Source: SZUA-309 sp965233675 (lineage in GTDB: Bacteria > Pseudomonadota > Gammaproteobacteria > Pseudomonadales > Azotimanducaceae). From it: DNA of 64,000 nucleotides. The stretch lies in contig OZ247498.1 in assembly GCA_965233675.1 (NCBI GenBank), positions 1,302,001-1,366,000 on the forward strand, read 5' to 3'. Position numbers and translations under genes: made by a program. The notes under the pieces are model-generated. The model ran no database searches and was not told the origin of the DNA. It saw only the letters and a program-made list of their open reading frames with translations. Of this stretch, positions 26,586-34,793 are shown one piece after another. Numbering within the stretch: position 1 is the stretch's first letter; every line of letters starts with the position of its first letter.

Positions 26586-27893
26586 GTTCCATCACCGAAG
26601 ACTACCTCGACTACGCGAGAGCGGACGTTCAGACCACCTGGGAGTGCTATCGAGCGTTGACCAATCGCTACGCTGAGCATGGTCTAGACCAGCCTTGCGA
26701 CCGATTGTTGAGCGAAGCCAGCATCGGTAAAGCGTATCTGGCACAAATGGGAATTATTCCGTTTCTCGGCTGTGATCCGACTTTCTCGCGAGAGAGGTTT
26801 GGCGAGATTCTCTGCGCATACTACGGCGGTCGTGCGGAGGTCCGAAATCGTCGAGTAATACGAGAAGTCATCTACTGTGATTTCAAGTCGATGTATCCCA
26901 CCGTCAACGCCCTCATGGGACTAGATCGATTCCTCGTTGCGAAAGGTCTAAGGCACTTTGAATCTACCAAGAAAACGCAGAGATTCCTGAACACCGCTAA
27001 AGCGTCAGATCTGCGTGACCCTGAAACGTGGCGTCGGCTAACAACGCTCGTCCGAATAAAGCCCGATCGAGACGTACTACCCGTTCGAGCGAAGTACGAT
27101 GGCAAGGTCAACACCATCGGCCTCAATATTCTCTCCTCCGACTACTCGCTGTGGTACACGTTGGCGGATTGCTTGGTATCCAAACTCCTGACTGGTAGGA
27201 CACCACAGATAGAGCAGGCGATCACTTTTGAACCAGGCCAAATTCAGCAGGACCTACAGCCCATCCAGATCATGGGTCGTACTGATTATGAAATTGATCC
27301 CCAAAAGGACGATCTCTTCACTCGGTTGATTGACTTGCGAGATGAAGCAAAAAGCCGTGGTGATTCCATCGAAAGGACGCTGAAGATCATCGCGAACTCC
27401 ACCAGCTATGGGATATTCATCGAAGTAAATCGTGATGATGCACCTAAATCGGAAGAGCTATCGGTTTACGGGCCCAGTTCTGAGGAGGTTCTTATTGGCT
27501 CGAAAGCCATTGAGGAACCTGGGAAGTACTTTCATCCGCTTCTTGGTGTCCTGATCACCGGTGCGGCACGACTGATGTTGGGATTGGCCGAGAAAAGGAC
27601 ATTGGACCTGGGACTTGATTGGGCTTTCTGTGACACGGATTCTCTGGCGATAGCACGTCCGACCGGCATGTCTCGAAGAAACTTCCGAAAAAAGACTCGG
27701 AAGGTTATTGATTGGTTTAAGCCGCTCAATCCGTACCAGAAACCCGGCTCTATTCTCCAGATGGAAAGCGAAAACTACGATATCCGCTCTAGGAAGCTTG
27801 AGCCGCTCTACTGTTTCGCGATTTCCTCAAAACGCTATGCTCTCTTCAACCTCGACCAGTTCGGGAAACCGATCCTCCGGAAAGGCTCCGCAC
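26586..27893 (+). pseudogene. family-B DNA polymerase, middle part, 5' end lost
   Basis: Begins at the IS junction inside the 3'-5' exonuclease domain; the Exo III motif Y-x-x-x-D is visible in DYARAD. Polymerase motif A is DFKSMYPTV (about 26879), motif B KIIANSTSYG (about 27382) and motif C DTDS (about 27632), so all catalytic aspartates are kept. Exo I and Exo II and the true N-terminus are missing. The frame runs into a second IS at 27894 and resumes at 29158. The gene is divergent from the helicase; both lost their 5' ends at the same IS. Confidence 0.85.
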
Positions 27894-27934
27894 TGGAGTT
27901 GACCCGCTTCCGCGGATAGTTTGTGGCTTGGGAC

Positions 27935-28789
27935 TCAAGCCGCGTCTTGGACATTGATCCTCCTCTCATAGTTGATAGGTGACAAGTATCCGAGCGCTGA
28001 GTGACGACGCTGCGGGTTGTACCAGCCTTCGATGAACTCGAAGATGGCCATCCGAGCTTCGGCCTGGGATTTGAACCGTCTTCGATCCAGCAACTCGCAC
28101 TCCAGCGTGGCGAAGAAGCTCTCTGCCATGGCGTTGTCGTAGGCATCACCGACGGAGCCCATCGACGGCTGCACATTCATCTCCCGGCAACGAAGGCCAA
28201 AGGCGATCGACGTGTACTGCGTGCCTTGATCGCTGTGATGGATCACGGAGTTCGGTCGGCGTTGGCTGAGCGCCATGTTCAAGGCCTGCAACACCAGCTC
28301 TGTTCTGAGGTGCGTCTCCATCGACCAACCCACCACTCTACGAGAACAGGCATCCAGCACGATGGCCAGATAGATGAAGCCTGCCCAGGTTGGCACATAG
28401 GTGATATCGGCCACCCAGAGCTCGTCCGGTGTCTGAGCTTTAAAGTTTCTAGTCACTAGATCCGGCGCTGGCCGAGCATCCTTGCGCCTGCGAGTGGTAA
28501 CCGTAAAGCGTCGACGACTGGCGCCTGCCAGCCCTTCCTCCCGCATCAGGCGGGCGATGCGCTTACCGGAGACTCTATGTCCGTCTGCCTTCAGCTCGGC
28601 ATGCATCCGAGGCCGTCCATAGGTCCCGCGCGAACGGTCATGGATCGCACGGATCTTCACCTTCAGCGCCAGATCGGACAGATACCGATTCGACAACGGG
28701 CGTCCACGCCAGGCATAGAAGCCGCTGGTAGAGACCTTCAGCACACGGCACATCGTGCGCACGGGATAGCGGGCCTGATTTGCTTTCAC
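27935..28789 (-). CDS. IS3-family transposase OrfB (copy 1)
   Basis: 284 residues with DDE residues in WVADITY, HHSDQGTQYTS and NAMAESFFATLECEL, and the N-terminal HTH_21 region (CRVLKVSTSGFYAW). The GTG start overlaps the OrfA stop by four bases. The product is identical in sequence to the one at 51712-52566. Confidence 0.95.
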   Translation of the reverse strand: MKANQARYPVRTMCRVLKVSTSGFYAWRGRPLSNRYLSDLALKVKIRAIHDRSRGTYGRPRMHAELKADGHRVSGKRIARLMREEGLAGASRRRFTVTTRRRKDARPAPDLVTRNFKAQTPDELWVADITYVPTWAGFIYLAIVLDACSRRVVGWSMETHLRTELVLQALNMALSQRRPNSVIHHSDQGTQYTSIAFGLRCREMNVQPSMGSVGDAYDNAMAESFFATLECELLDRRRFKSQAEARMAIFEFIEGWYNPQRRHSALGYLSPINYERRINVQDAA

Positions 28790-29100
28790 GAACCGGAAGA
28801 CTTCTTCGGTATCGTGCCGGTCTCCTGAGCGAACCAGGCCGCGGCCTTTGAGAGGATCTCTCGTTCCTGCTTCAGCTGGCGGTTCTCACGTCTGAGCCGG
28901 GATAGTTCTTCCCGCTCATCAGACGTCAGGCCGTCGGTTCGACTACCTGCATCCAGGTCGGCACGTTTGACCCAGTTACGGATCGACTCCGCAGTCGGTT
29001 CAAATTCTCTGGCCAGTTCCTCTGGCGTTCTGCCTGCTCGCACCAGGTCCACCATTTGCTGGCGGAACTCCGGTGGATAGGGGTTGTGAGATCGGGGCAT
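28786..29100 (-). CDS. IS3-family OrfA (copy 1)
   Basis: 104 residues with a transposase-type HTH (PPEFRQQMVDLVRAGRTPEELAREF, SIRNWVKRAD) and a C-terminal coiled-coil (LRRENRQLKQEREILSKAAAWFA). Identical to the protein at 51401-51715. Confidence 0.95.
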   Translation of the reverse strand: MPRSHNPYPPEFRQQMVDLVRAGRTPEELAREFEPTAESIRNWVKRADLDAGSRTDGLTSDEREELSRLRRENRQLKQEREILSKAAAWFAQETGTIPKKSSGS

Positions 29101-29157
29101 AGTAGATACCTCCTTCGGTAAAGGTTAGGTATCCACGAAAGCGGGTCAACTCCACAC

Positions 29158-29861
29158 ACGGTTTGGGGCACCTGATCGAGGCGTATACGGAGGATGAAGC
29201 GCCCGCTGCACTACCAGTACCGAAAGTGCCGCTCGGGGATCTCGGCGTTAAACGTTGGCAGCACGACCTGTGGCTTAACATAATCCAGTCTGAGATTGAC
29301 GGGCATCCTGATCAGGTTCCGATCGACTGGCATCCCTCACTGAACCAACCGGCAACTCAGCGGTACAGTGCGTCCAGCCCAAACCTTCTGAGTTGGATGA
29401 AGAAGTGGAATGAAGGAAGGCAATACTCTGAGCAAATCAGGCCCTTTGGCTTCCTGCTGAATTACACCCCTCGGACTGGTGTATTTTTACCCAGTACGAA
29501 TGGCGAGTTGGTTGTTAAGGTTGGTCGTGGACGCCCAATAAAACTCTCTACTCCCAAGCCTACTGCACCATTTGGCCGCGATCCGGCCAAAGCTCTCACG
29601 GGGGTATTTGATCGCGTCTCTGGTGAGTGTGTCGAATCGGAGCATCTCAAGACATATGCTGAAGTGCTAGCTCAGTACCACCTCAGTCCGGAGAGTAAGT
29701 TTGAGAACGGACAGTATCTGGAAGCTGGAAGGACTGAGCGGCGGCATGTGTTAGCTACCGGCCTGGTACTGATTGGTAAGGAAGCGAATTGCGTTGGCGA
29801 TGGAGGTGAAGCTGATCCCTCCGCTCTCGATGTCGCCGACTTTCAGCAGATTGTAGACTGA
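29158..29861 (+). pseudogene. family-B DNA polymerase, C-terminal part
   Basis: Continues the polymerase frame after the IS (HGLGHLIEAYTEDEAP...). About 230 residues with conserved blocks GVKRWQHDLWLNIIQSEIDGHPDQV and RPFGFLLNYTPRTGVF, recognisable as the downstream extension found in this polymerase family. It ends with a TGA at 29859-29861. It could be translated only by re-initiation and would have no catalytic residues of its own. Confidence 0.8.
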
Positions 29862-29943
29862 TGCCAAGTGTCTAATATGTCACTTGTGGGATCTCTCCCA
29901 TTGACAGAATATCGGGCGGCTGGTTGGTTGCATCGGTTCGAAA

Positions 29944-30777
29944 ATGCTCAAAGTGCACTTTCTAAACGTAGGTAAGGGAAACTGTGTCATCGCACGCTTC
30001 CCTAGCGGCCGGCTAACAGTTGTGGACATCGACAACTCAAGAGTTGAAACGGACAACCCGCTGCAAGATCCCATCGAATTTCTAGACTTCAATTATCCCA
30101 ATGAACATGTCTTTCGCTTCGTTCTGACGCACCCCGACATGGATCATATGTCCGGTATAAAGGATCTTGCTGACAGCCGCACTATCCTCAATTTCTGGGA
30201 TACCGATAACAACAAGACTGCAGAAGAGACCAAAATGCATCTCGGCGGTTACGACGCGGATGACTGGCAGTGCTACCAGCGAATGAGAGAATGCGATGAA
30301 AACCCCAAAACACTACACATCTATCAAGGAGACAACCCCAGGGAGTTTTGGAAGGAAGACCGAGTCACGGTTCTGGGACCGTCTCGGGCGATGGTCGTCA
30401 AGGCAAACGAAACCGGAAACTACAACCACTGTAGTTACGTACTCTCGCTGGAGCACTTGGGCATCAGGTTGCTCCTTGGCGGAGACGCAACCAAAGAGTC
30501 CTGGTCGGACATATTGGAGTACTGGGGACCTGAGGCGTTGAAGGCTGACGTATTCTTGGCACCGCACCACGGAAGTAGCGAGAACATTGAGAAAGATGTT
30601 TTCCGTCATATAGAACCAGATTACGTCGTGATTTCCGATCACTACGGACACTCGTACGATTATGACTACTACAGCAATCTGGCAAGGAAACGCGTCTACT
30701 CTACAAAACACTTTGGGAATGTTGTCGTAGAGATTGACGCGGGTCGTCGCACTATAACTACACAACGAAATAGTTAA
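29944..30777 (+). CDS. metallo-beta-lactamase-fold hydrolase (ComEC-like), MBL1
   Basis: 277 residues, no signal peptide and no membrane helix. It starts with the HFLNVGKGNC strand typical of ComEC/Rec2-type MBL domains. The metal motif is H63-P-D-M-D-H68, followed by LLGGDATKESW (Asp181) and APHHGSSEN (His208/His209), so a complete two-metal site is plausible. Members of this group act on nucleic acids or nucleotides; the substrate here is unknown. The gene is intact, and the next gene starts one base after its stop. It lies 82 bp behind the polymerase gene and probably shared its transcript originally. Confidence 0.85.
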   Translation: MLKVHFLNVGKGNCVIARFPSGRLTVVDIDNSRVETDNPLQDPIEFLDFNYPNEHVFRFVLTHPDMDHMSGIKDLADSRTILNFWDTDNNKTAEETKMHLGGYDADDWQCYQRMRECDENPKTLHIYQGDNPREFWKEDRVTVLGPSRAMVVKANETGNYNHCSYVLSLEHLGIRLLLGGDATKESWSDILEYWGPEALKADVFLAPHHGSSENIEKDVFRHIEPDYVVISDHYGHSYDYDYYSNLARKRVYSTKHFGNVVVEIDAGRRTITTQRNS

Positions 30778-30778
30778 C

Positions 30779-31483
30779 GTGCCTGATCAGTACGAACTAC
30801 GAGCTCGATACGCCCCTGCACTCGTTACGATTGTCCTACCGATCGCTGTTTTCAATCACTTTTTTGTCAGTCCAGAATTCGCTGCACTTGTTGGAGACGT
30901 AGAAGGTGCGATTGTTTTCTCCAATCTGACAATATCTGCCGTGTGTCTCTACTACTTTTCTGAACTCGGGCGTTTTGTTGGGAAGAACCTATTCGAAAAC
31001 CGATTCTTTAGGGACGAATCCCAAATGCCGACCACGGACTATCTTATGCACGAAGATGGTCGCTACAGTGAGGATTACAAACAGCTATTCAGTGATCGGG
31101 TACACAAGATGTTTGGCCTCAACCTACCAACGCCCGAAGAGGAGGATGCAGATGAGCATGCATCCAGAGCTCGAATAGTAGAGGTCCTAGCTCTTGTTCG
31201 AAGCAGGATGAAAGGTAATGAAGCTCTTCATCGGCATAACATCGAATACGGGGCCATAAGAAACCTTGTTGGTGGATCAGTTATAGGTACTGCCTTATGT
31301 CTTTTTAACATTACCTTTTTTCACTTTGCCGTACCTTCCCAGATGGCAATCACCGTCAGCACCGCCTTGCTAGTTCCTTACTCTCTACTGATTGTATTGA
31401 GCAGGGTGCTACTTGGTTTCTACGGGCGTAACTACGCGAAAATCCTTTTTCGAGAGTATATGCAACCTGACCATCATGCTTGA
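30779..31483 (+). CDS. four-helix membrane protein of the MBL triad
   Basis: 234 residues from a GTG one base after the MBL1 stop. Hydrophobic segments are at about residues 12-30, 43-61, 162-182 and 188-213, giving two helical hairpins that flank a charged cytoplasmic stretch of about 100 residues (acidic PEEEDADEH near 119-127). No family is recognised. The general layout resembles four-TM effectors of nucleotide-signalled defence systems, but no sequence motif links it to them. Tight packing between two MBL-fold genes suggests that the three products work together at the inner membrane. Confidence 0.8.
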   Translation: MPDQYELRARYAPALVTIVLPIAVFNHFFVSPEFAALVGDVEGAIVFSNLTISAVCLYYFSELGRFVGKNLFENRFFRDESQMPTTDYLMHEDGRYSEDYKQLFSDRVHKMFGLNLPTPEEEDADEHASRARIVEVLALVRSRMKGNEALHRHNIEYGAIRNLVGGSVIGTALCLFNITFFHFAVPSQMAITVSTALLVPYSLLIVLSRVLLGFYGRNYAKILFREYMQPDHHA

Positions 31484-31545
31484 GCCTATCCGGGCATCTG
31501 CGCTGGCTATCCCTCCTAACCCTTAGAATAAGTACAGGAGTTCAG

Positions 31546-32355
31546 ATGATATTTGAGGTTTTGGATGTCGGACACGGCTCGTGTGTGATTCTGGAAGATC
31601 ACAGAGCACCTAGAAACCTGATGTTGTTTGACTGCGGTCACAAAACAGACCCTTTGATTCGTCCCTCAGCGATTCTTGCTGGACGTGGACATACCAGCGT
31701 CGAGCAGTTGTTCATACTGAATTACGACGAAGATCACATCTCGGACCTGGCAAACCTGGCGTCTTCGCTAAACATCAGGATGCTAACGAGAAACCCGAGC
31801 ATTTCTAGTGCCGAACTGAGGCGATTGAAGCTTCAACAATCAGGAGAGATCTCACCGTCTATGCAAGTGCTTCTCGAAATGATGAGCGCTTATGTGCATG
31901 GCGTTGATGATGGTGACGGTTTCGATATTCCAGGGACTAGCTACGAATTGTTTTGGAATAATCACCCTATCGGAGTCGACGATACCAATAACATTAGTCT
32001 CGTAGTTGTTCTCGACATTCAAGGGTGTACTTTTCTGCTGCCGGGTGACATCGAGCGTACTGGTTGGCAACAACTTCTGATAGACAACCACAGGCTTCGG
32101 GACTGGCTGCCTCGTATCGATTATTTCATTGCATCCCACCACGGTAGAGAAGGTGGATACTACGATCCTATGTTTACTGAGTTTGGTTGCCGACCAAAGG
32201 CATTCATATTCTCCGATAGCACGATTCAGCATAGGACCCAAGAACGAATGTCTCAGCTGTATGGTCAGTGGGCACGCGGATGCCAATTCAATGGTCAAAC
32301 TAGATACGTTCTAACTACTCGGCAAGATCGGTCCATACAGTGGGCCTTTGACTAG
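31546..32355 (+). CDS. second metallo-beta-lactamase-fold protein, MBL2
   Basis: 269 residues from the ATG at 31546, chosen for the strong AGGAG five bases upstream; a TTG at 31480 would overlap the previous gene. The fold begins FEVLDVGHGSC and the metal motif reads N59-Y-D-E-D-H64, with Asn in place of the first His, followed by LLPGDIERTGW and ASHHGREGG. It is thus a diverged sister of MBL1 with one altered ligand, either mono-metal or non-catalytic. The gene ends 30 bp before the right terminal repeat of the element. Confidence 0.82.
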   Translation: MIFEVLDVGHGSCVILEDHRAPRNLMLFDCGHKTDPLIRPSAILAGRGHTSVEQLFILNYDEDHISDLANLASSLNIRMLTRNPSISSAELRRLKLQQSGEISPSMQVLLEMMSAYVHGVDDGDGFDIPGTSYELFWNNHPIGVDDTNNISLVVVLDIQGCTFLLPGDIERTGWQQLLIDNHRLRDWLPRIDYFIASHHGREGGYYDPMFTEFGCRPKAFIFSDSTIQHRTQERMSQLYGQWARGCQFNGQTRYVLTTRQDRSIQWAFD

Positions 32356-32384
32356 GTGCCCGCGAGACCTGTGTTTTTTTCGCA

Positions 32385-32402
32385 GGATTTATCTATACCC
32401 CC
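32385..32402 (+). repeat. right terminal inverted repeat of element 1
   Basis: GGATTTATCTATACCCCC, the exact reverse complement of 22923-22940, preceded by CGCA and a run of seven T that mirrors the A run at the left end. Confidence 0.88.
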
Positions 32403-32414
32403 TAATATTTCCTT
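32403..32414 (+). repeat. 12-bp direct repeat flanking element 1, right copy
   Basis: TAATATTTCCTT, identical to 22911-22922. It ends four bases before the first LexA box of the imuA operon. Confidence 0.85.
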
Positions 32415-32418
32415 GATA

Positions 32419-32466
32419 CTGTATGTTCATACAGGTACTCTGATCGACCCCTGTACATAAATACAG
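32419..32466 (+). promoter_or_regulatory. two LexA (SOS) boxes upstream of imuA
   Basis: CTGTATGTTCATACAG (32419-32434) and CTGTACATAAATACAG (32451-32466) both match the CTG-N10-CAG LexA operator of gammaproteobacteria, spaced 16 bp apart. They lie 20 to 67 bp upstream of the imuA start and indicate tight SOS repression of the mutasome operon. Confidence 0.93.
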
Positions 32467-32485
32467 TAGTCAGCGGAGTGTAGGC

Positions 32486-33343
32486 ATGCGGGATGCAAGG
32501 GATGCAGATGCAAGGGACGCAAGGGATGAACAAAATGCAGAACGAAATGCAGATGAGCAGAAAAAGCCACAACCAACTGCCGAACTGCTCAAGCACCCGG
32601 CGCTCTGGAAAGCAGGTGCTCTGCCGCGGGAGATAGAAACCACTGCCACCGGCTTCGAGGTCCTCGACCGTCATCTGCCCGGCAATGGCTGGCCGAAGGC
32701 CGGGCTCTGTGAGTTCATGCTCCCCTCCTCCGGACTGGGCGAGCTGAAGCTGCTGCTGCCGGCATTGAAGACCCTGAGTCAGCAGTCACGCTGGATTGCC
32801 TGGGTGAATCCGCCCTTCATCCCTTATGCGCCGGCCTTGAAGGCCGCTGGCGTCGATATCGACAAGATCCTGCTCATTCACCCGAAGCGGCATAAAGACG
32901 CGCTCTGGGCTCTGGAACGGGCCACTCAATCCGGCACCTGCAGCGCGGCCCTTGCCTGGTTGGACGAGCGCGAGCTGAAAACGAAAGATACCCAGCGTCT
33001 GCAGCTTGCCGCCCGTCAGGGTGGCACGCTGAGCTGTCTCATCCGACCGGAAAAAGCGCTGGCGGAGAATTCCATGGCCGAACTGCGTGTTGCCGTTCGC
33101 CGCAGCGGTGAAAGCCGCCTTAACGTCAGTCTCTGCAAACGTCGGGGTGGCTGGCCGGTGCCGGATCTTTCTCTCAGCCTTGAGGAAGGTCGGCGACCGG
33201 CGGAAATTCGTGAGCAGCTCTCTCTGTGGCGCCAATGGCGCTCGGCGGAAGCCCCCATCGTGCGTAAAGCATCCGGCATGCTGCCTACTCTGCGTTCGGA
33301 CCATTCCGGCCGTCCGGGCGCAGAGCACCACGTTACCCACTGA
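32486..33343 (+). CDS. imuA: translesion synthesis protein ImuA
   Basis: 285 residues of the RecA/SulA-like fold that partners ImuB in damage-induced mutagenesis. The ATG at 32486 follows GGAG by seven bases. The first 25 residues are a low-complexity charged run (RDARDADARDARDEQNAERN) made by short DNA repeats of GATGCAAGG type. The conserved part starts at LLKHPALWKAGAL and includes EFMLPSSGLGELKLLLPAL in the position of a degenerate ATP loop, IAWVNPPFIPYAPAL and RLQLAARQGG. First gene of an SOS operon with imuB and dnaE2. Confidence 0.93.
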   Translation: MRDARDADARDARDEQNAERNADEQKKPQPTAELLKHPALWKAGALPREIETTATGFEVLDRHLPGNGWPKAGLCEFMLPSSGLGELKLLLPALKTLSQQSRWIAWVNPPFIPYAPALKAAGVDIDKILLIHPKRHKDALWALERATQSGTCSAALAWLDERELKTKDTQRLQLAARQGGTLSCLIRPEKALAENSMAELRVAVRRSGESRLNVSLCKRRGGWPVPDLSLSLEEGRRPAEIREQLSLWRQWRSAEAPIVRKASGMLPTLRSDHSGRPGAEHHVTH

Positions 33344-33344
33344 C

Positions 33345-34793
33345 ATGCTCTGGCTGGCGCTGCAGTTCCCCCGGCTCGGCCTCGAGGTCTGGTCTCAGAC
33401 AGATGTTCTGAACGGAACCTCGAGAGACCGGCCCACCGTACTGCTGGAAGACAACCGTGTGCTGCTTGTTAACGACCGGGCTGAAGCGGCAGGCATTCAG
33501 CCTGGCGCAACCCTGGCCACGGCACACAGCATTGAGAGTCGCCTCGTGCACCACGAGCGGGAGATCGCCCGGGAAGAAAAGCGCCTGCGCTTTCTGGCAG
33601 ATGCGTTGTACCGGTTCAGTGCCCAGGTCAGTCTGGAAGCTCCCGATGCGGTGGTTCTGGAGATCGGCAGCAGCCTGTCTGTCTTCGGCTTGGATCCCGA
33701 GGCTCTCAAGGCCGAAGCGGAAGCTCTATGTGCTGAGTTCGGCCACGAAGTCCGCACGGCCCTTGCGAGCACGCCCGGGGCGGCACTTGTGCTGGCTACG
33801 GCAGGTCGCAAACGTCTGGCGTCGGTGCCGCTTGCCCATGCCCGACTGCCGACAGCGAAGCATCTGGAGCGGCTCGCCAACATGGGCTTTAAAACCCTGG
33901 GTGCTCTCATCCCTCTACCGGATCTGGAACTCGGCAGGCGCTTTGGCCCGGAGATGGTCGACTACCTTGCTCGCCTGACCGGCCGCATACCGGACCCAAG
34001 AACTTTCATCGAACCCGCCGCTCAGTTCGATCAGGCCCTGCACCTGCTGGAGCCGGTAAAAGACAAGGAAAGCCTGCATTCCCAGGCGGGCAACGCACCC
34101 ATGGAGCGTCTTCTGGTCGAGCTCGAGTTGTGGCTCGTCGGGCATCAGCTCGGCGCAGAACAGCTCATCTGGTCATTCTCCACCCACACGGAAGAAGACA
34201 GCGTGGTGTTCCCCGTCTCCTTTGCCCGGGCGCAGCAGCGGCGGGATGCCTTCATGAAGATCATCCGGCTCAAGCTCGAGCAGGTGGAACTGCCGGACGA
34301 CATTCTGAACGTCCGTCTCGAAGCGGTCCGGCTCGTGCCCTGGCTCGGTGGCAGCCGGGCGTTATTCAAGCTGCTGCCCGGGGATGGTGGCATGTCACAA
34401 ACCGATGCCAACGACCTGATCGATCAACTCCATGCCCGGCTCGGCCGTGACGCCTGCAGCCGGATCGACAGCGTTGATCAGCACGCTCCGGAAGCTGCCT
34501 GGCAGACAGTCAGACCGAACCCGAAGCGCACGCCTCGCAGTGGCCGCAACCTGGCAACGGTCAGTGCGTCAGAAGGCTGTGCAAGTGCCCGGCCGCTCTG
34601 GTTGTTCGATCCCCCTCACCCTGCGAATCCGAACACGCTGACCCTGCTCAAAGGCCCGGAGCGTATTCATACTGCCTGGTGGCAGGGCGCCATCGGTCGC
34701 GATTACTACGTGGCGAGTCTCGAAAACGGTGCCCGCTGCTGGGCCTTTGTGGATGCCCGCAACCAATGGTTTCTGCATGGCTACTTCGGTTGA
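33345..34793 (+). CDS. imuB: Y-family polymerase-like protein ImuB
   Basis: 482 residues from the ATG at 33345, one base after the imuA stop. The fold is that of Y-family polymerases, but the N-terminal strand reads LWLALQFPRLGLEV, without the first catalytic aspartate. This is known for ImuB, which serves as a clamp-binding adaptor rather than a polymerase. A little-finger-like domain follows, and the C-terminus carries RPLWLFDPP and ends DARNQWFLHGYFG, as usual. It overlaps dnaE2 by 17 bases. Confidence 0.93.
   Translation: MLWLALQFPRLGLEVWSQTDVLNGTSRDRPTVLLEDNRVLLVNDRAEAAGIQPGATLATAHSIESRLVHHEREIAREEKRLRFLADALYRFSAQVSLEAPDAVVLEIGSSLSVFGLDPEALKAEAEALCAEFGHEVRTALASTPGAALVLATAGRKRLASVPLAHARLPTAKHLERLANMGFKTLGALIPLPDLELGRRFGPEMVDYLARLTGRIPDPRTFIEPAAQFDQALHLLEPVKDKESLHSQAGNAPMERLLVELELWLVGHQLGAEQLIWSFSTHTEEDSVVFPVSFARAQQRRDAFMKIIRLKLEQVELPDDILNVRLEAVRLVPWLGGSRALFKLLPGDGGMSQTDANDLIDQLHARLGRDACSRIDSVDQHAPEAAWQTVRPNPKRTPRSGRNLATVSASEGCASARPLWLFDPPHPANPNTLTLLKGPERIHTAWWQGAIGRDYYVASLENGARCWAFVDARNQWFLHGYFG

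Larger units (their letters stand above)
27894..29154 (-). mobile_element. IS3-family element, copy 1, inserted in the polymerase gene
   Basis: 1261 bp with terminal inverted repeats beginning TGGAGTTGACCCGCTT and a 3-bp target duplication CAC (27891-27893 and 29155-29157). Removing the IS and one CAC restores the polymerase reading frame through RKGSAHGLGHLIEAY. A second copy of the same length and with identical protein sequences lies at 51347-52607, so transposition is recent. Confidence 0.93.
22923..32402. mobile_element. accessory element 1, 9.5 kb, bounded by inverted repeats
   Basis: The segment starts GGGGGTATAGATAAATCC and ends with its exact reverse complement. Both ends continue inward with four differing bases and then a run of seven or eight A (T on the right). 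The same 12 bp flanks both sides. The interior is visibly more AT-rich than the flanks and holds a truncated helicase, a truncated and interrupted family-B DNA polymerase, and an intact hydrolase/membrane/hydrolase triad, plus two foreign IS3-family elements. No integrase, transposase or Cas1 gene for the element is present; it could have been lost in the deletion at the first IS. PolB plus helicase plus terminal repeats recalls self-synthesising elements, but that affiliation is unproven. Confidence 0.75.

Noticed and set aside
30779..31483. Naming the four-TM protein a SMODS-associated (S-4TM) effector
   Set aside because: Only the count and layout of helices agree; no cyclase or other signalling gene is next to it and no motif was recognised.
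22923..32402. Calling element 1 a casposon
   Set aside because: PolB, inverted ends and short direct repeats fit, but no Cas1 gene is present and the 12-bp repeat may be an attachment overlap; the name would go beyond the evidence.
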